A stretch of 64,000 nt of DNA from the NCBI RefSeq assembly GCF_009728145.1, contig NZ_WOCA01000011.1, forward strand, positions 62,001 to 126,000, given 5' to 3'. Both the position numbers and the translations under genes were made by a program. Positions 35,793 to 43,269 of the stretch are shown here, one piece after another. Under the pieces are notes generated by a model, which saw only the letters and a list, made by a program, of their open reading frames with translations, was not told the origin of the DNA and made no database searches. Origin of the DNA: Ornithinibacillus caprae. Its GTDB lineage: Bacteria > Bacillota > Bacilli > Bacillales > Amphibacillaceae. Every line of letters begins with the position of its first letter. Within the stretch, counting starts at the first letter, position 1.

Positions 35793-35989
35793 TGCTGAAT
35801 TAATCTTGAAAATGCTGAATAATCACTTGAAATACTGAATTATTCTCGAAAATGCTGAAATAATCGCTTGAAATGCTGAATTATTCTCGAAAATGCTGAA
35901 TCAATCGCTTGAAATACTGAATTAATCTAGAAAATGCTGAAATAATCACTTGAAATGCTGAATTATTCTCGAAAATGCTGAATCTCAAG
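35793..35989. repeat. Intergenic 20/21-bp tandem array, 10 units
   Basis: Units start at TGCTGAA or TACTGAA at 35793, 35813, 35833, 35853, 35874, 35894, 35915, 35935, 35956 and 35976 (the last one partial). Two forms alternate: one with TTATTCTCGAAAA (20 bp) and one with AATAATCGCTTGAAA (20-21 bp), giving a ~41-bp dimer. The array separates the two ends of the dispersed hairpin element. There is no coding potential or spacer structure. Confidence 0.85.
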
Positions 35990-36033
35990 AGAAAGACTAT
36001 TAAGCGCAGGTCTAGTCCTTACTTTCTGCCATG

Positions 36034-36051
36034 GGCGAATGCCAGGTTTTC
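36034..36051. repeat. Dispersed hairpin element, right end (copy A)
   Basis: GGCGAATGCCAGGTTTTC matches GGCGAATACCAAGTTTTC at 55574-55591 in 16 of 18 positions, and occurs in the same orientation relative to the shared left hairpin. Confidence 0.6.
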
Positions 36052-36102
36052 AAAAAACGTGTTATTCATGCTATAGTGTCATTAAGAGGGGGGATGTATA
36101 AA

Positions 36103-36492
36103 ATGAATGGTATCATCCTATTTGATGGTGAGTGTAATTTTTGTGATCGTAGTGTTCAATTTATCCTAAAAAAAGAGTCCGAACCGTACTATCACTTTTC
36201 TTCCTTACAAAGTGATGCTGGAAAAGAGCTAATAAAAGAGTTTGGAATTCCCAAGAATTTAGATAGTATGATATTAATTGAAGGCGATACGTATTTTACC
36301 AAATCGTCTGCTGCTCTACGTGTTTGTAAAAAACTTAGTGGCTATTGGAAGTTGTTATACGGGTTGTTAATTGTTCCTAAACCTATCAGGGATCTATTCT
36401 ATAATATTTTAGCTAAAAATCGATATAAATGGTTTGGAAAGAAAGATAGCTGTATGCTTCCTTCTGCAGAAGTACGGAACAGGTTCTTATGA
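36103..36492 (+). CDS. DCC-family thiol-disulfide oxidoreductase-like protein (DUF393, YuxK type)
   Basis: About 129 residues. The N-terminal ILFDGECNFCDRSVQFI carries the DxxCxxC motif of the DCC family, a thioredoxin-like group; the second conserved part is TKSSAALRVCKKL and the family tail IRDLFYNILAKNRYKWFG. Enzymatic role unproven. ATG at 36103 is preferred, with GAGGGGGG about 10 nt upstream; the longer open frame from 36031 runs into the dispersed repeat element and is discounted. Stands alone between terminators. Confidence 0.88.
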   Translation: MNGIILFDGECNFCDRSVQFILKKESEPYYHFSSLQSDAGKELIKEFGIPKNLDSMILIEGDTYFTKSSAALRVCKKLSGYWKLLYGLLIVPKPIRDLFYNILAKNRYKWFGKKDSCMLPSAEVRNRFL

Positions 36493-36607
36493 GTTTGTTA
36501 TTGCGTGATTCACAGGTTGAACAAACGTTTATTTACTAAATGAAACCCTGCTTTATAACCATGTATGATGGCTAAAGGCTTGGTAGCAATGATATACGCT
36601 ATATAAA

Positions 36608-36636
36608 ACGGTGTCTCGTTTCCATGAGACACCGTT
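36608..36636. terminator. Bidirectional terminator
   Basis: AACGGTGTCTC / GAGACACCGTT stem. The minus strand continues with TTTTATAT, so it ends the acetoacetyl-CoA synthetase gene. Confidence 0.75.
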
Positions 36637-36640
36637 CAAA

Positions 36641-38623
36641 CTAATTTATTAAGCTTTTTGTAAATTCAACGAAGTACTCCAAAGATCCTTCATTACTCAA
36701 GGATCCTTTATTTACCACTTGATTTAATGGCTTGCCCATTAAGATTTTTTTAACAGGAATTTCTAATTTTTTCCCATTCAATGTTCTTGGAAGATCAGGA
36801 GCTTCATAGATTCCAGTCGGAACATGCCTAGGAGAGCATTGTGTTTTAATTTGATGCCTAATAGCTTGTTTAATATCTTCTGTTAATTCATTGCCATCCT
36901 TCATGATCACAAATAACGGAACAAAGGAATCCCCATTTTTCCTTGGGATATCAACAATTAAACTATCGGACACTTCCTTTACTTGATCCACTGCACGATA
37001 AATTTCACTTGTACCGATTCGTATGCCCCCTCGGTTAATGGTTGCATCAGAACGACCATATATAACACATGTTCCTCGTTTTGTTATTTTTAAGTAATCC
37101 CCATGTCTCCATATTCCAGGGAACATATCAAAATAGCTATCATGTAATCTAGATCCGTCTCTATCATTCCAAAAATAAATAGGCATGGAAGGAAATGGTT
37201 CTGTAAGTACAAGCTCACCGACTTCTTCCATACGAGGCTGGCCATGATCATTAAAGCTTTCAATTTTCGCACCTAGTCCGCGACATTGTAGTTCACCAGC
37301 ATAAACAGGTAAAGTCGGTACCCCTAAAATAAATGCGGTACATACATCAGTTCCACCACTGGCTGATGCAATCCATAAATCATCTTTTACATGGTCGTAG
37401 CACCATTTAAACCCTTCAGGTGGGAGAGGTGAACCAGTTGAACTAATATTTTTCAGATGGGTTAAATTAAATGCATTTTTAGGTGAAAAGTCATCTTTCA
37501 TACAAGCAGTTATAAAGCTTGCACTTGTTCCAAATACAGTCATTTTAGTATTTTCCGCAAGCTTCCACAGCATTTTCTTATCGGGGTAGGCTGGATTGCC
37601 GTCATATAAGATAATGGTACTACCGGTTAATAATCCACCTACTAAGAAGTTCCACATCATCCATCCGGTTGTTGTAAACCAGAAAAAGCGATCATCTTCA
37701 TCTAGGTCTACATGGAAGGTAAGTGCTTTTAAATGTTCTAGCAAGATTCCACCTTGGCTTTGGACGATTGGTTTTGGTTTTCCAGTCGTTCCCGATGAAA
37801 ACAATACCCATAATGGATCATTGAAAGAAACATATTCATAGGTTAATTCTACATTTTCAGTAGACCGAATCGCATCGTTCCATAAGGTTACATTTTTCAG
37901 ATTTGTAAAATCTTCTTGTTCATTTAAATAAGGAATTCCAATAGTAGCTTCTAATGTTGGAAGTTGGGACTGGATATTTTCTATAATGGTTGTCCGATCA
38001 AATTCTTTTCCACCATAGCTATAGCCATCCACAGTAATCATTACTTTGGGTTCAATCTGTTTAAAACGATCTATTACACTTTGCGTCCCAAAATCAGGAG
38101 AGGCACTTGACCAAATGGCTCCAAGGCTAGCGGTTGCTAAAAATGCAACCGTAGATTCATAGATGTTAGCTGTATAAGCAACTACTCGATCCCCTTTTTG
38201 TACACCTAAATTTCTTAAGGTTTGCTGTAATGCAGCCGTATCCTGGTACAGCTTTTCCCATGTAACTTCAGCTGTTTGACGCAGCTCGGAGGTGTGTATA
38301 ATTGCGGTCTTATTTTGATTGCGATTACGAAAGATGTGCTCGGTGTAGTTAATTGTTGCCTCTTTAAACCATTTAGCACCAGGCATTTGCTTACCTGTTA
38401 AAATGGTTTGATAGGGTTGGTTTGATTGAATATTAAAGTACTCCCATATCGATTCCCAAAAGCTTTCCAACTCATTGACAGACCATTTCCATAGTGAATG
38501 ATAATCCGAAAAGGTAAGTCCCTTATGGTTTTTTAACCAGTTCATATATTTATAGATATTGGATCTAGTTTTACGGTCTTCATTTGGTTCCCATAGTAGT
38601 GTACCTTCTTCGATTCGTTCCAC
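36641..38623 (-). CDS. Acetoacetyl-CoA synthetase (acetoacetate-CoA ligase)
   Basis: 660-residue adenylate-forming enzyme activating acetoacetate with ATP and CoA. N-terminal LLWEPNEDRKTRSNIYKYMNWL and DYHSLWKWSVNELESFWESIWEYF are typical of this subgroup rather than acetyl-CoA synthetase. P-loop LFSSGTTGKPKPIVQSQGG, adenylate motif ASASGGTDVCTAF, hinge YGRSDATINRGGIRIGTSEIY, and the C-terminal catalytic Lys near NGKKLEIPVKKIL. Length matches the family. A cre site lies upstream, so CcpA should repress it when glucose is available; it would serve ketone-body or butyrate-derived carbon use. Confidence 0.93.
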   Translation of the reverse strand: MERIEEGTLLWEPNEDRKTRSNIYKYMNWLKNHKGLTFSDYHSLWKWSVNELESFWESIWEYFNIQSNQPYQTILTGKQMPGAKWFKEATINYTEHIFRNRNQNKTAIIHTSELRQTAEVTWEKLYQDTAALQQTLRNLGVQKGDRVVAYTANIYESTVAFLATASLGAIWSSASPDFGTQSVIDRFKQIEPKVMITVDGYSYGGKEFDRTTIIENIQSQLPTLEATIGIPYLNEQEDFTNLKNVTLWNDAIRSTENVELTYEYVSFNDPLWVLFSSGTTGKPKPIVQSQGGILLEHLKALTFHVDLDEDDRFFWFTTTGWMMWNFLVGGLLTGSTIILYDGNPAYPDKKMLWKLAENTKMTVFGTSASFITACMKDDFSPKNAFNLTHLKNISSTGSPLPPEGFKWCYDHVKDDLWIASASGGTDVCTAFILGVPTLPVYAGELQCRGLGAKIESFNDHGQPRMEEVGELVLTEPFPSMPIYFWNDRDGSRLHDSYFDMFPGIWRHGDYLKITKRGTCVIYGRSDATINRGGIRIGTSEIYRAVDQVKEVSDSLIVDIPRKNGDSFVPLFVIMKDGNELTEDIKQAIRHQIKTQCSPRHVPTGIYEAPDLPRTLNGKKLEIPVKKILMGKPLNQVVNKGSLSNEGSLEYFVEFTKSLIN

Positions 38624-38664
38624 GTAATCACTCCCTGAATTATAGCAATAATTAATTTTATTAT

Positions 38665-38679
38665 ATGGAAACGCTTTCT
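38665..38679. promoter_or_regulatory. cre site (CcpA operator)
   Basis: ATGGAAACGCTTTCT fits the consensus WTGNAANCGNWNNCW without mismatch. It lies 42 nt upstream of the acetoacetyl-CoA synthetase start, consistent with catabolite repression. Confidence 0.8.
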
Positions 38680-38717
38680 ATGTGTAAAGGATCTATGATT
38701 CAATTATTTTATTATAT

Positions 38718-38753
38718 CAAAAAAGCTAGGTGTCAGGAAAGAAGCACCTAGCT
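38718..38753 (-). terminator. Terminator of the DJ-1 family gene
   Basis: AGCTAGGTG / CACCTAGCT stem; on the minus strand followed by TTTTTTGATA. Confidence 0.85.
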
Positions 38754-38769
38754 GATTAAAAAATAAAGA

Positions 38770-39294
38770 TTAATTTTTAGCTAATTCATCGGCAAAAACT
38801 TTTACATATTCCGGTAGATCCGGTGGTCTACGACTAGAAATAATATGACCATCAACGGTTACAGCTTCATCTACCCATGTTGCACCAGCATTGGTCATAT
38901 CGTCCTTAATGCCAGGAGTACTAGTTACTGTTCTTCCTTGTAAAATATTCGCAGAAATTAGAACCCATCCAGCATGACAGATTTGACCTATTGGCTTTTT
39001 CGCTTGATCCATTTCTTTAATAAATGCCAAGACTTCTGGAAAGCGTCGTAATTTATCTGGTGCCCACCCACCTGGGACTAGTATAGCATCGTAGTCATCA
39101 GAATTGATATCACTAAAAGCATACTTCGATTCAGCAGGTACACCATATTTACCAATATATTTCTGATTTGCCTCTTTACCTATGAGGTCAACTTGGGCAC
39201 CTTCTTCTTGTAAACGCAATACTGGGTACCAAAGTTCAAGATCTTCAAAATCTTCATCAACTAAAGCAATAACTTTTTTATCTTTTAATCGCAT
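38770..39294 (-). CDS. DJ-1/PfpI family protein (YfkM-like general stress protein)
   Basis: About 174 residues. The nucleophile Cys106 lies in the elbow GQICHAGWVL, with Glu17 in DEDFEDLELWYP and His107 completing the PfpI-type site; LVPGGWAPDKLRR is the conserved loop. Members act as stress-protective deglycases, chaperones or intracellular peptidases; the exact activity is debated. ATG at 39294 has GGAGGG 6 nt upstream and gives the canonical start; the frame extends ten codons further but without support. Monocistronic. Confidence 0.92.
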   Translation of the reverse strand: MRLKDKKVIALVDEDFEDLELWYPVLRLQEEGAQVDLIGKEANQKYIGKYGVPAESKYAFSDINSDDYDAILVPGGWAPDKLRRFPEVLAFIKEMDQAKKPIGQICHAGWVLISANILQGRTVTSTPGIKDDMTNAGATWVDEAVTVDGHIISSRRPPDLPEYVKVFADELAKN

Positions 39295-39375
39295 ATAAAC
39301 CCTCCATTTTTTTAAGTGTATCAAAAGATAGAAATAAATTCGAATGTATCCATATTTTTCGATAAGAGTTATCTT

Positions 39376-39786
39376 TTAATTCCTACCTTCCAAATCTTTA
39401 TTAAGTGTAGCCTCAATCTTCTTAAAATAAATATAGTAACCAGTCCAAAATATTGCATATATGAGAATGAATAGGAAAAAACTGAAGATGATGGCTTTCA
39501 TATTCATAGGTACCCATCCAACGGAAAGGGCAACAATAAAATAAAATCCAATAGAAAGAGTAAAATGTATGATGGTTTTTTTCAAAGGGCTCCAAGTTTC
39601 GTTTTCATAAATAAATGAGCTTAATCCAAAATAGATACCCATCAGAAAACTTGCCAGCATATGCATCCAAATTTCTTTCACGGATGATTCTATATCAAAA
39701 ATGATTAAGATGGTAAGGGCAATAAAGGTGAGGATACCGCCAACAGCAATTCCGCTTATACTTCGTTTGATTACGTCATTTAACAT
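39376..39786 (-). CDS. DUF3021 membrane protein, partner of LytTR regulator
   Basis: 136 residues, four membrane helices. The N-terminal MLNDVIKRSISGIAVGGILTF and the ESSVKEIWMHMLASFLMGIYFGLSSFIYE segment are typical of DUF3021. ATG at 39786 has GGGAGGG 7 nt upstream and overlaps the LytTR stop by 11 nt, showing coupling. In streptococcal LytTR regulatory systems (BrsRM, HdrRM) a small membrane protein restrains its LytTR regulator; this pair looks equivalent, an inference from layout. Confidence 0.85.
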   Translation of the reverse strand: MLNDVIKRSISGIAVGGILTFIALTILIIFDIESSVKEIWMHMLASFLMGIYFGLSSFIYENETWSPLKKTIIHFTLSIGFYFIVALSVGWVPMNMKAIIFSFFLFILIYAIFWTGYYIYFKKIEATLNKDLEGRN

Positions 39787-40237
39787 CTGATTGCCCTCCC
39801 ATAGCCAGTCTTTCTTTAATTGCAGCAACATAATTTCGTGTAATATATTCTTTATTACCAGAATGAAAATAAACACAAAGGTTCCCATTAAACGATAATT
39901 CAAATCGCTGTATTTGATTGATGTTCCCAATTACTGATTTTGAAAACCGCATAAAATCATGAGGGATTAATATTTTTTCGATTTCATATAGCTTCATTCT
40001 TATTTCAAAGCTACGGTTTTTTTGAGCAGCAAATATTTTTCTTTTTTCAGCGTATATATAATCGATCGTTTTTGGATCAAGAATAATTGTTTGTTCTTCC
40101 TCAACACCAAATAAGCGTTGGGGCTTTCTTCTTTTTATAACATTAACAATTTCCTCGAGTTCCTCTGACCATTCATTTGTTTGAATCGTTACCTGTGTTT
40201 CTGTGTACATTTCGTCAATGTCTATGTTTACTTTCAT
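39776..40237 (-). CDS. LytTR-family DNA-binding regulator
   Basis: 153 residues without a receiver domain. Residues 1-45 form a short N-terminal segment; 50-145 are a LytTR domain (TIILDPKTIDYIYAEKRKIFA, IPHDFMRFSKSVIGNINQIQRFE, NGNLCVYFHSGNKEYITRNY). GGGGGT precedes the ATG. It lies in an operon with ABC ATPase and permease genes upstream and its DUF3021 partner downstream. It probably autoregulates the exporter operon. Confidence 0.9.
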   Translation of the reverse strand: MKVNIDIDEMYTETQVTIQTNEWSEELEEIVNVIKRRKPQRLFGVEEEQTIILDPKTIDYIYAEKRKIFAAQKNRSFEIRMKLYEIEKILIPHDFMRFSKSVIGNINQIQRFELSFNGNLCVYFHSGNKEYITRNYVAAIKERLAMGGQSDVK

Positions 40238-40269
40238 CTAGGGACCCCCATATAAACATGTCTTTACTC

Positions 40270-41016
40270 TTAGGTTACAGAACGCTTTAAAAATACAGGA
40301 TACCGGAAGATTGCAAGCACAAATCCGGCGACACCAATGCAAAACAGTATAAGCAGCGTTTGAAAAAGATCGGAATAGTTTATGTTACCAGCCATTGCAT
40401 CTTGGAATGCTTGATGAGCCCAGAATTGTGGTAAGAAGTAACTAATTGTCTGCATAAAGTCAGGCATCATATCATGTGGAATCCATAGGCCACTTAACAT
40501 GGCCCCACCTAAAGCAATAATCTGAGTTATAGCTAATCCCATATTTTCTGTTTTTACCATGACAGCAGTAGCTAAGCCAATAGCTGTAACAGTAAAGGTT
40601 AAAAAGATAGAAAGGATGAGAAGTACCATAGGTTGCTCTAATGGAACATTATAAACTATCTTCCCAAATAAAAGTAACACAAAAATCTGAATAAAAACAA
40701 TAAACATATATGGGAGCCATTTTCCTAACATATAGAAATAAGGACGTAAAGGAGTACTAGCAAATCTAGCAGTCATCCCTTTATCTCTGTCTTTATTAAA
40801 AGTAGAAACCATCGAGATGATGATAAAAAATACAAACATGACAACATATCCGGGTATGATGGATACAATTACCTGCTTGCGAGTTGTTTCATCTGTATTT
40901 CCTGTGAAGATTGCAATAAATAATACGGTAAATAGGATTGGTAAAATGACCATCCAGAATAATAGACCTTTATCCTGTAAATTTTTCTTTAATTCCGTAA
41001 TCATTATGGCACGCAT
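40270..41016 (-). CDS. ABC-2 type exporter permease
   Basis: 248 residues with six membrane segments. The cytoplasmic NKDRDKGMTARFASTPLRPYFYMLGKW loop and the GAMLSGLWIPHDMMPDFMQTISYFLPQFWAHQAF stretch before the last helix are typical of ABC-2 (bacitracin/daunorubicin-type) permeases. 24 nt after the ATPase gene and 32 nt before lytTR. Cargo unknown. Confidence 0.88.
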   Translation of the reverse strand: MRAIMITELKKNLQDKGLLFWMVILPILFTVLFIAIFTGNTDETTRKQVIVSIIPGYVVMFVFFIIISMVSTFNKDRDKGMTARFASTPLRPYFYMLGKWLPYMFIVFIQIFVLLLFGKIVYNVPLEQPMVLLILSIFLTFTVTAIGLATAVMVKTENMGLAITQIIALGGAMLSGLWIPHDMMPDFMQTISYFLPQFWAHQAFQDAMAGNINYSDLFQTLLILFCIGVAGFVLAIFRYPVFLKRSVT

Positions 41017-41040
41017 GTGTTTTCCTCCAATTATAAGAAT

Positions 41041-41940
41041 TTATTCTCTAAGTTCACTACCAGTTAATGAAAAAAATATATCCTCTAGTCGGGGTTGGAC
41101 AAGCTCTAATTGTTCTAGTTCAATCACGTGCTCACGGCAATAGGCAATCATATTTTCCATTACTTGTAATGGTTCATTCGTTGATAGTATATATCCACCT
41201 TTTTTAGAGACAACGTCACCATATTGTTTCATCTTATCGAGATTTATAGGAGTTCCTTTAATGAAAATAGAGGGGGTGGCATATTGTTTTAACAAATCAT
41301 TAACAGCCCCCTTTTCTACAACAACTCCACTATCTATAAATACAACCTCATCACAAAGTAGTTCTACTTCTTCGATATAATGGCTAGCGTATATAATCGT
41401 ACGCCCATCATTTTTGATTCTATTAATCATTTGAAAAATGTAATTCCGTGATTGTGGATCAATACCTACAGTGGCTTCATCCATAATGAGGATATCCGGG
41501 TTATGCATTAGGGAACAGCCAATATTTAAACGTCGTTTCATTCCTCCAGAAAATGTAGAAACTTTATCATTCGCTCGCTTTTCTAAGTTAATCTGCTTTA
41601 ATACCTCTATTGCTCGAAGTTTTAATTTCTTTCCAGTAAGGCCGTATAGTTTTCCAAATAAGGATAGATTCCCGATTGCTGAAAGTCCTTCTTCCAAACA
41701 AATATCTTGTGGGACATATCCGATTTTTTCTTTCTGTTCTGGAGTAAGTATTTTGTTATCAATGAATACATCTCCTGTGTAATCATGAATAATGGAAGCA
41801 AGAATTTTCATTAATGTTGACTTGCCAGCTCCGTTTGGGCCAACTAATCCAAAACAACTACCTTTTGAAATATGAAAGGAAACGTCATCTAATGCCTTTG
41901 TTTTTTCATAATGCTTTGATACATTTGATATATTTAACAA
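41041..41940 (-). CDS. ABC transporter ATP-binding protein
   Basis: About 299-residue ATPase of the ABC-2 exporter. Walker A LVGPNGAGKSTLM, signature FSGGMKRRLNIG, Walker B ILIMDEAT (A in place of the usual P) and switch His YASHYIEE. A C-terminal ~80-residue regulatory extension follows. Start uncertain: TTG at 41940 has AAGGAAGGTG 6 nt upstream and gives a normal N-terminus; GTG at 41949 is in frame but overlaps that ribosome site. First gene of the ABC-LytTR-DUF3021 operon. Confidence 0.88.
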   Translation of the reverse strand: MLNISNVSKHYEKTKALDDVSFHISKGSCFGLVGPNGAGKSTLMKILASIIHDYTGDVFIDNKILTPEQKEKIGYVPQDICLEEGLSAIGNLSLFGKLYGLTGKKLKLRAIEVLKQINLEKRANDKVSTFSGGMKRRLNIGCSLMHNPDILIMDEATVGIDPQSRNYIFQMINRIKNDGRTIIYASHYIEEVELLCDEVVFIDSGVVVEKGAVNDLLKQYATPSIFIKGTPINLDKMKQYGDVVSKKGGYILSTNEPLQVMENMIAYCREHVIELEQLELVQPRLEDIFFSLTGSELRE

Positions 41941-42052
41941 CGAATACACCTTCCTTTTTTTCTTTAGTATGACAACAACTATCCGCCTATTTCGCAAAGA
42001 ATGAATAACATATCATATTTGATGTTTGAAATAACATAAATCATGGATGTAA

Positions 42053-42084
42053 ACAAAAAAACATCACTTATGGTAAGTGATGTT
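42053..42084 (-). terminator. Terminator of the zinc-ribbon gene
   Basis: AACATCACTTA / TAAGTGATGTT stem; followed on the minus strand by TTTTTTTGTTT. Confidence 0.85.
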
Positions 42085-42109
42085 TAGGAAAATGATGCTG
42101 AAGTAGAAG

Positions 42110-42364
42110 CTATATTTTGTTCTGATAGTGTTCGGCAAATTTTGCAAATGCGTTTTCGTCTTCAACTAGACCGCATGAACCACATTGGATTCTGTATTCA
42201 GGTCCTTTGTATGTTACATGGTAAACCTCAACAGAATCGTTTGTATAATCGTTAAGTACCTCACCGGTTTTTGAATCTATTTTTACGGGCTTTGCTACTT
42301 GTTCAATAAGATTAAATCGTGAACTGTTTGTTTTACAATTAGGACATCGATATGGTCGAGTCAT
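42110..42364 (-). CDS. Small zinc-ribbon-like protein, function unknown
   Basis: 84 residues starting [15 protein letters not shown]. Two CxxC pairs (CPNC near the N-terminus, CGSC near residue 65) fit a treble-clef or ribbon zinc site. The rest is hydrophilic with no recognised domain. ATG at 42364 with GGAGGTG 7 nt upstream. On the same strand follows the YueI gene upstream, 37 nt apart, so they may be co-transcribed. I do not recognise a named family. Confidence 0.75.
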   Translation of the reverse strand: MTRPYRCPNCKTNSSRFNLIEQVAKPVKIDSKTGEVLNDYTNDSVEVYHVTYKGPEYRIQCGSCGLVEDENAFAKFAEHYQNKI

Positions 42365-42418
42365 TTCAAACACCTCCACCATTATTATTGGTTAGAATAG
42401 GATGGATTATAACTCATT

Positions 42419-42871
42419 TTAGGAAGGGTCGAACCATTGTTTTATTTTTGATAGAAAAGATGTAGGTGCTTCGTTTGCTTCCTCCTCACTATCTAATTCC
42501 TCTTCCTCATCGAGAAAAATATCCTCTTTGTCAATCGCGTAGTCATAGGTTAGTACTGCACCAATATCGGTATCCGTTTCTTCATTTGTTACAACAGTGT
42601 AGGGGATGTTGTATTGATCAGCCAATTCTTTTTCAGCTTTTAAAAATTTACTAGCTACATGACCATTAAAAATAAGCTTTGCATCCTTATGTTTTTGCAT
42701 CTCTTCTTCTAACTTTCCTAATCCCTTGTTTGTCATAATTTGCCCAATCTTTAGAGCTAATACGATCCGTTCTCGAAGGGTTCCTAGAAAATAATCGCGT
42801 TCTCCTTGTTTGGGTAGGCGAGTACCATGAATGCCCTCTGTAAGGTAGTCCTCGACGTTTTTATTAGCCAT
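42419..42871 (-). CDS. yueI: YueI family protein (DUF1694)
   Basis: 150 residues. The N-terminal NVEDYLTEGIHGTRLPKQGERDYFLGTLRERIVLAL stretch and the FNGHVASKFLKAEKELADQYNIPYTVV segment are diagnostic for YueI/DUF1694, whose cytoplasmic function is unknown. A Glu-rich segment and a FLSKIKQWF tail end the protein. The family has a ribosomal L7Ae-like fold, from memory. Confidence 0.9.
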   Translation of the reverse strand: MANKNVEDYLTEGIHGTRLPKQGERDYFLGTLRERIVLALKIGQIMTNKGLGKLEEEMQKHKDAKLIFNGHVASKFLKAEKELADQYNIPYTVVTNEETDTDIGAVLTYDYAIDKEDIFLDEEEELDSEEEANEAPTSFLSKIKQWFDPS

Positions 42872-42985
42872 ATGTATTCCTCACTTTATAATGATATACC
42901 TTCATTGTATGTAGGAAAGGGAATTGGTGCAATTGTAACGTTACTTTTAAGGGCGATTCTTATAAGAACCGCCACCTTGAGATCA

Positions 42986-43162
42986 TTATTTTCTTTTTGC
43001 ACGTTGGTCTGCTGCACGACTCCTAGCTTGTGCCTCTTTATCATTATGGTCAGCCAACTCTTCAGAAAACTCGATATCTCTACCATCAGATTTTTGATTC
43101 TTAGGAGTTTGTGCAAGATAATTATGGCCTTTTGATTTGTTATGATCATCTCTTCCACCCAA
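42986..43162 (-). CDS. YfhD-like small protein
   Basis: 58 hydrophilic residues: MGGRDDHNKSKGHN, then LAQTPKNQKSDGRDIEFSEE and LADHNDKEAQARSRAADQRA. The LPQTP...DGRDVEFSxELAD...EAQxRAxAAD pattern is that of the Bacillus YfhD family. Probable TTG start at 43162 with AGAGGTG 6 nt upstream. Role unknown; the family is found in spore-formers. Confidence 0.75.
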   Translation of the reverse strand: MGGRDDHNKSKGHNYLAQTPKNQKSDGRDIEFSEELADHNDKEAQARSRAADQRAKRK

Positions 43163-43223
43163 TGTAAGCACCTCTTTTCATGATTTTTCTTCATTAGTAT
43201 GTACCCAATTAGCATGAAAGATG

Positions 43224-43265
43224 TAAAAAAGAAGTAATCAATGGAATCACTCCACTGATTACTTC
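43224..43265 (-). terminator. Terminator of ltaS
   Basis: GAAGTAATCAATGGA / TCCACTGATTACTTC stem, followed on the minus strand by TTTTTT. Lies just after the ltaS stop. Confidence 0.85.
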
Positions 43266-43269
43266 AACT

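Noticed and set aside
35793-35989. CRISPR array
   Set aside because: Unit spacing is only 20-21 bp with no unique spacers, repeats are degenerate, and there are no cas genes in the window.
36031-36102. Longer N-terminus for the DCC-family protein
   Set aside because: The extension is encoded by the right end of the dispersed element; the ribosome site GAGGGGGG supports the start at 36103.
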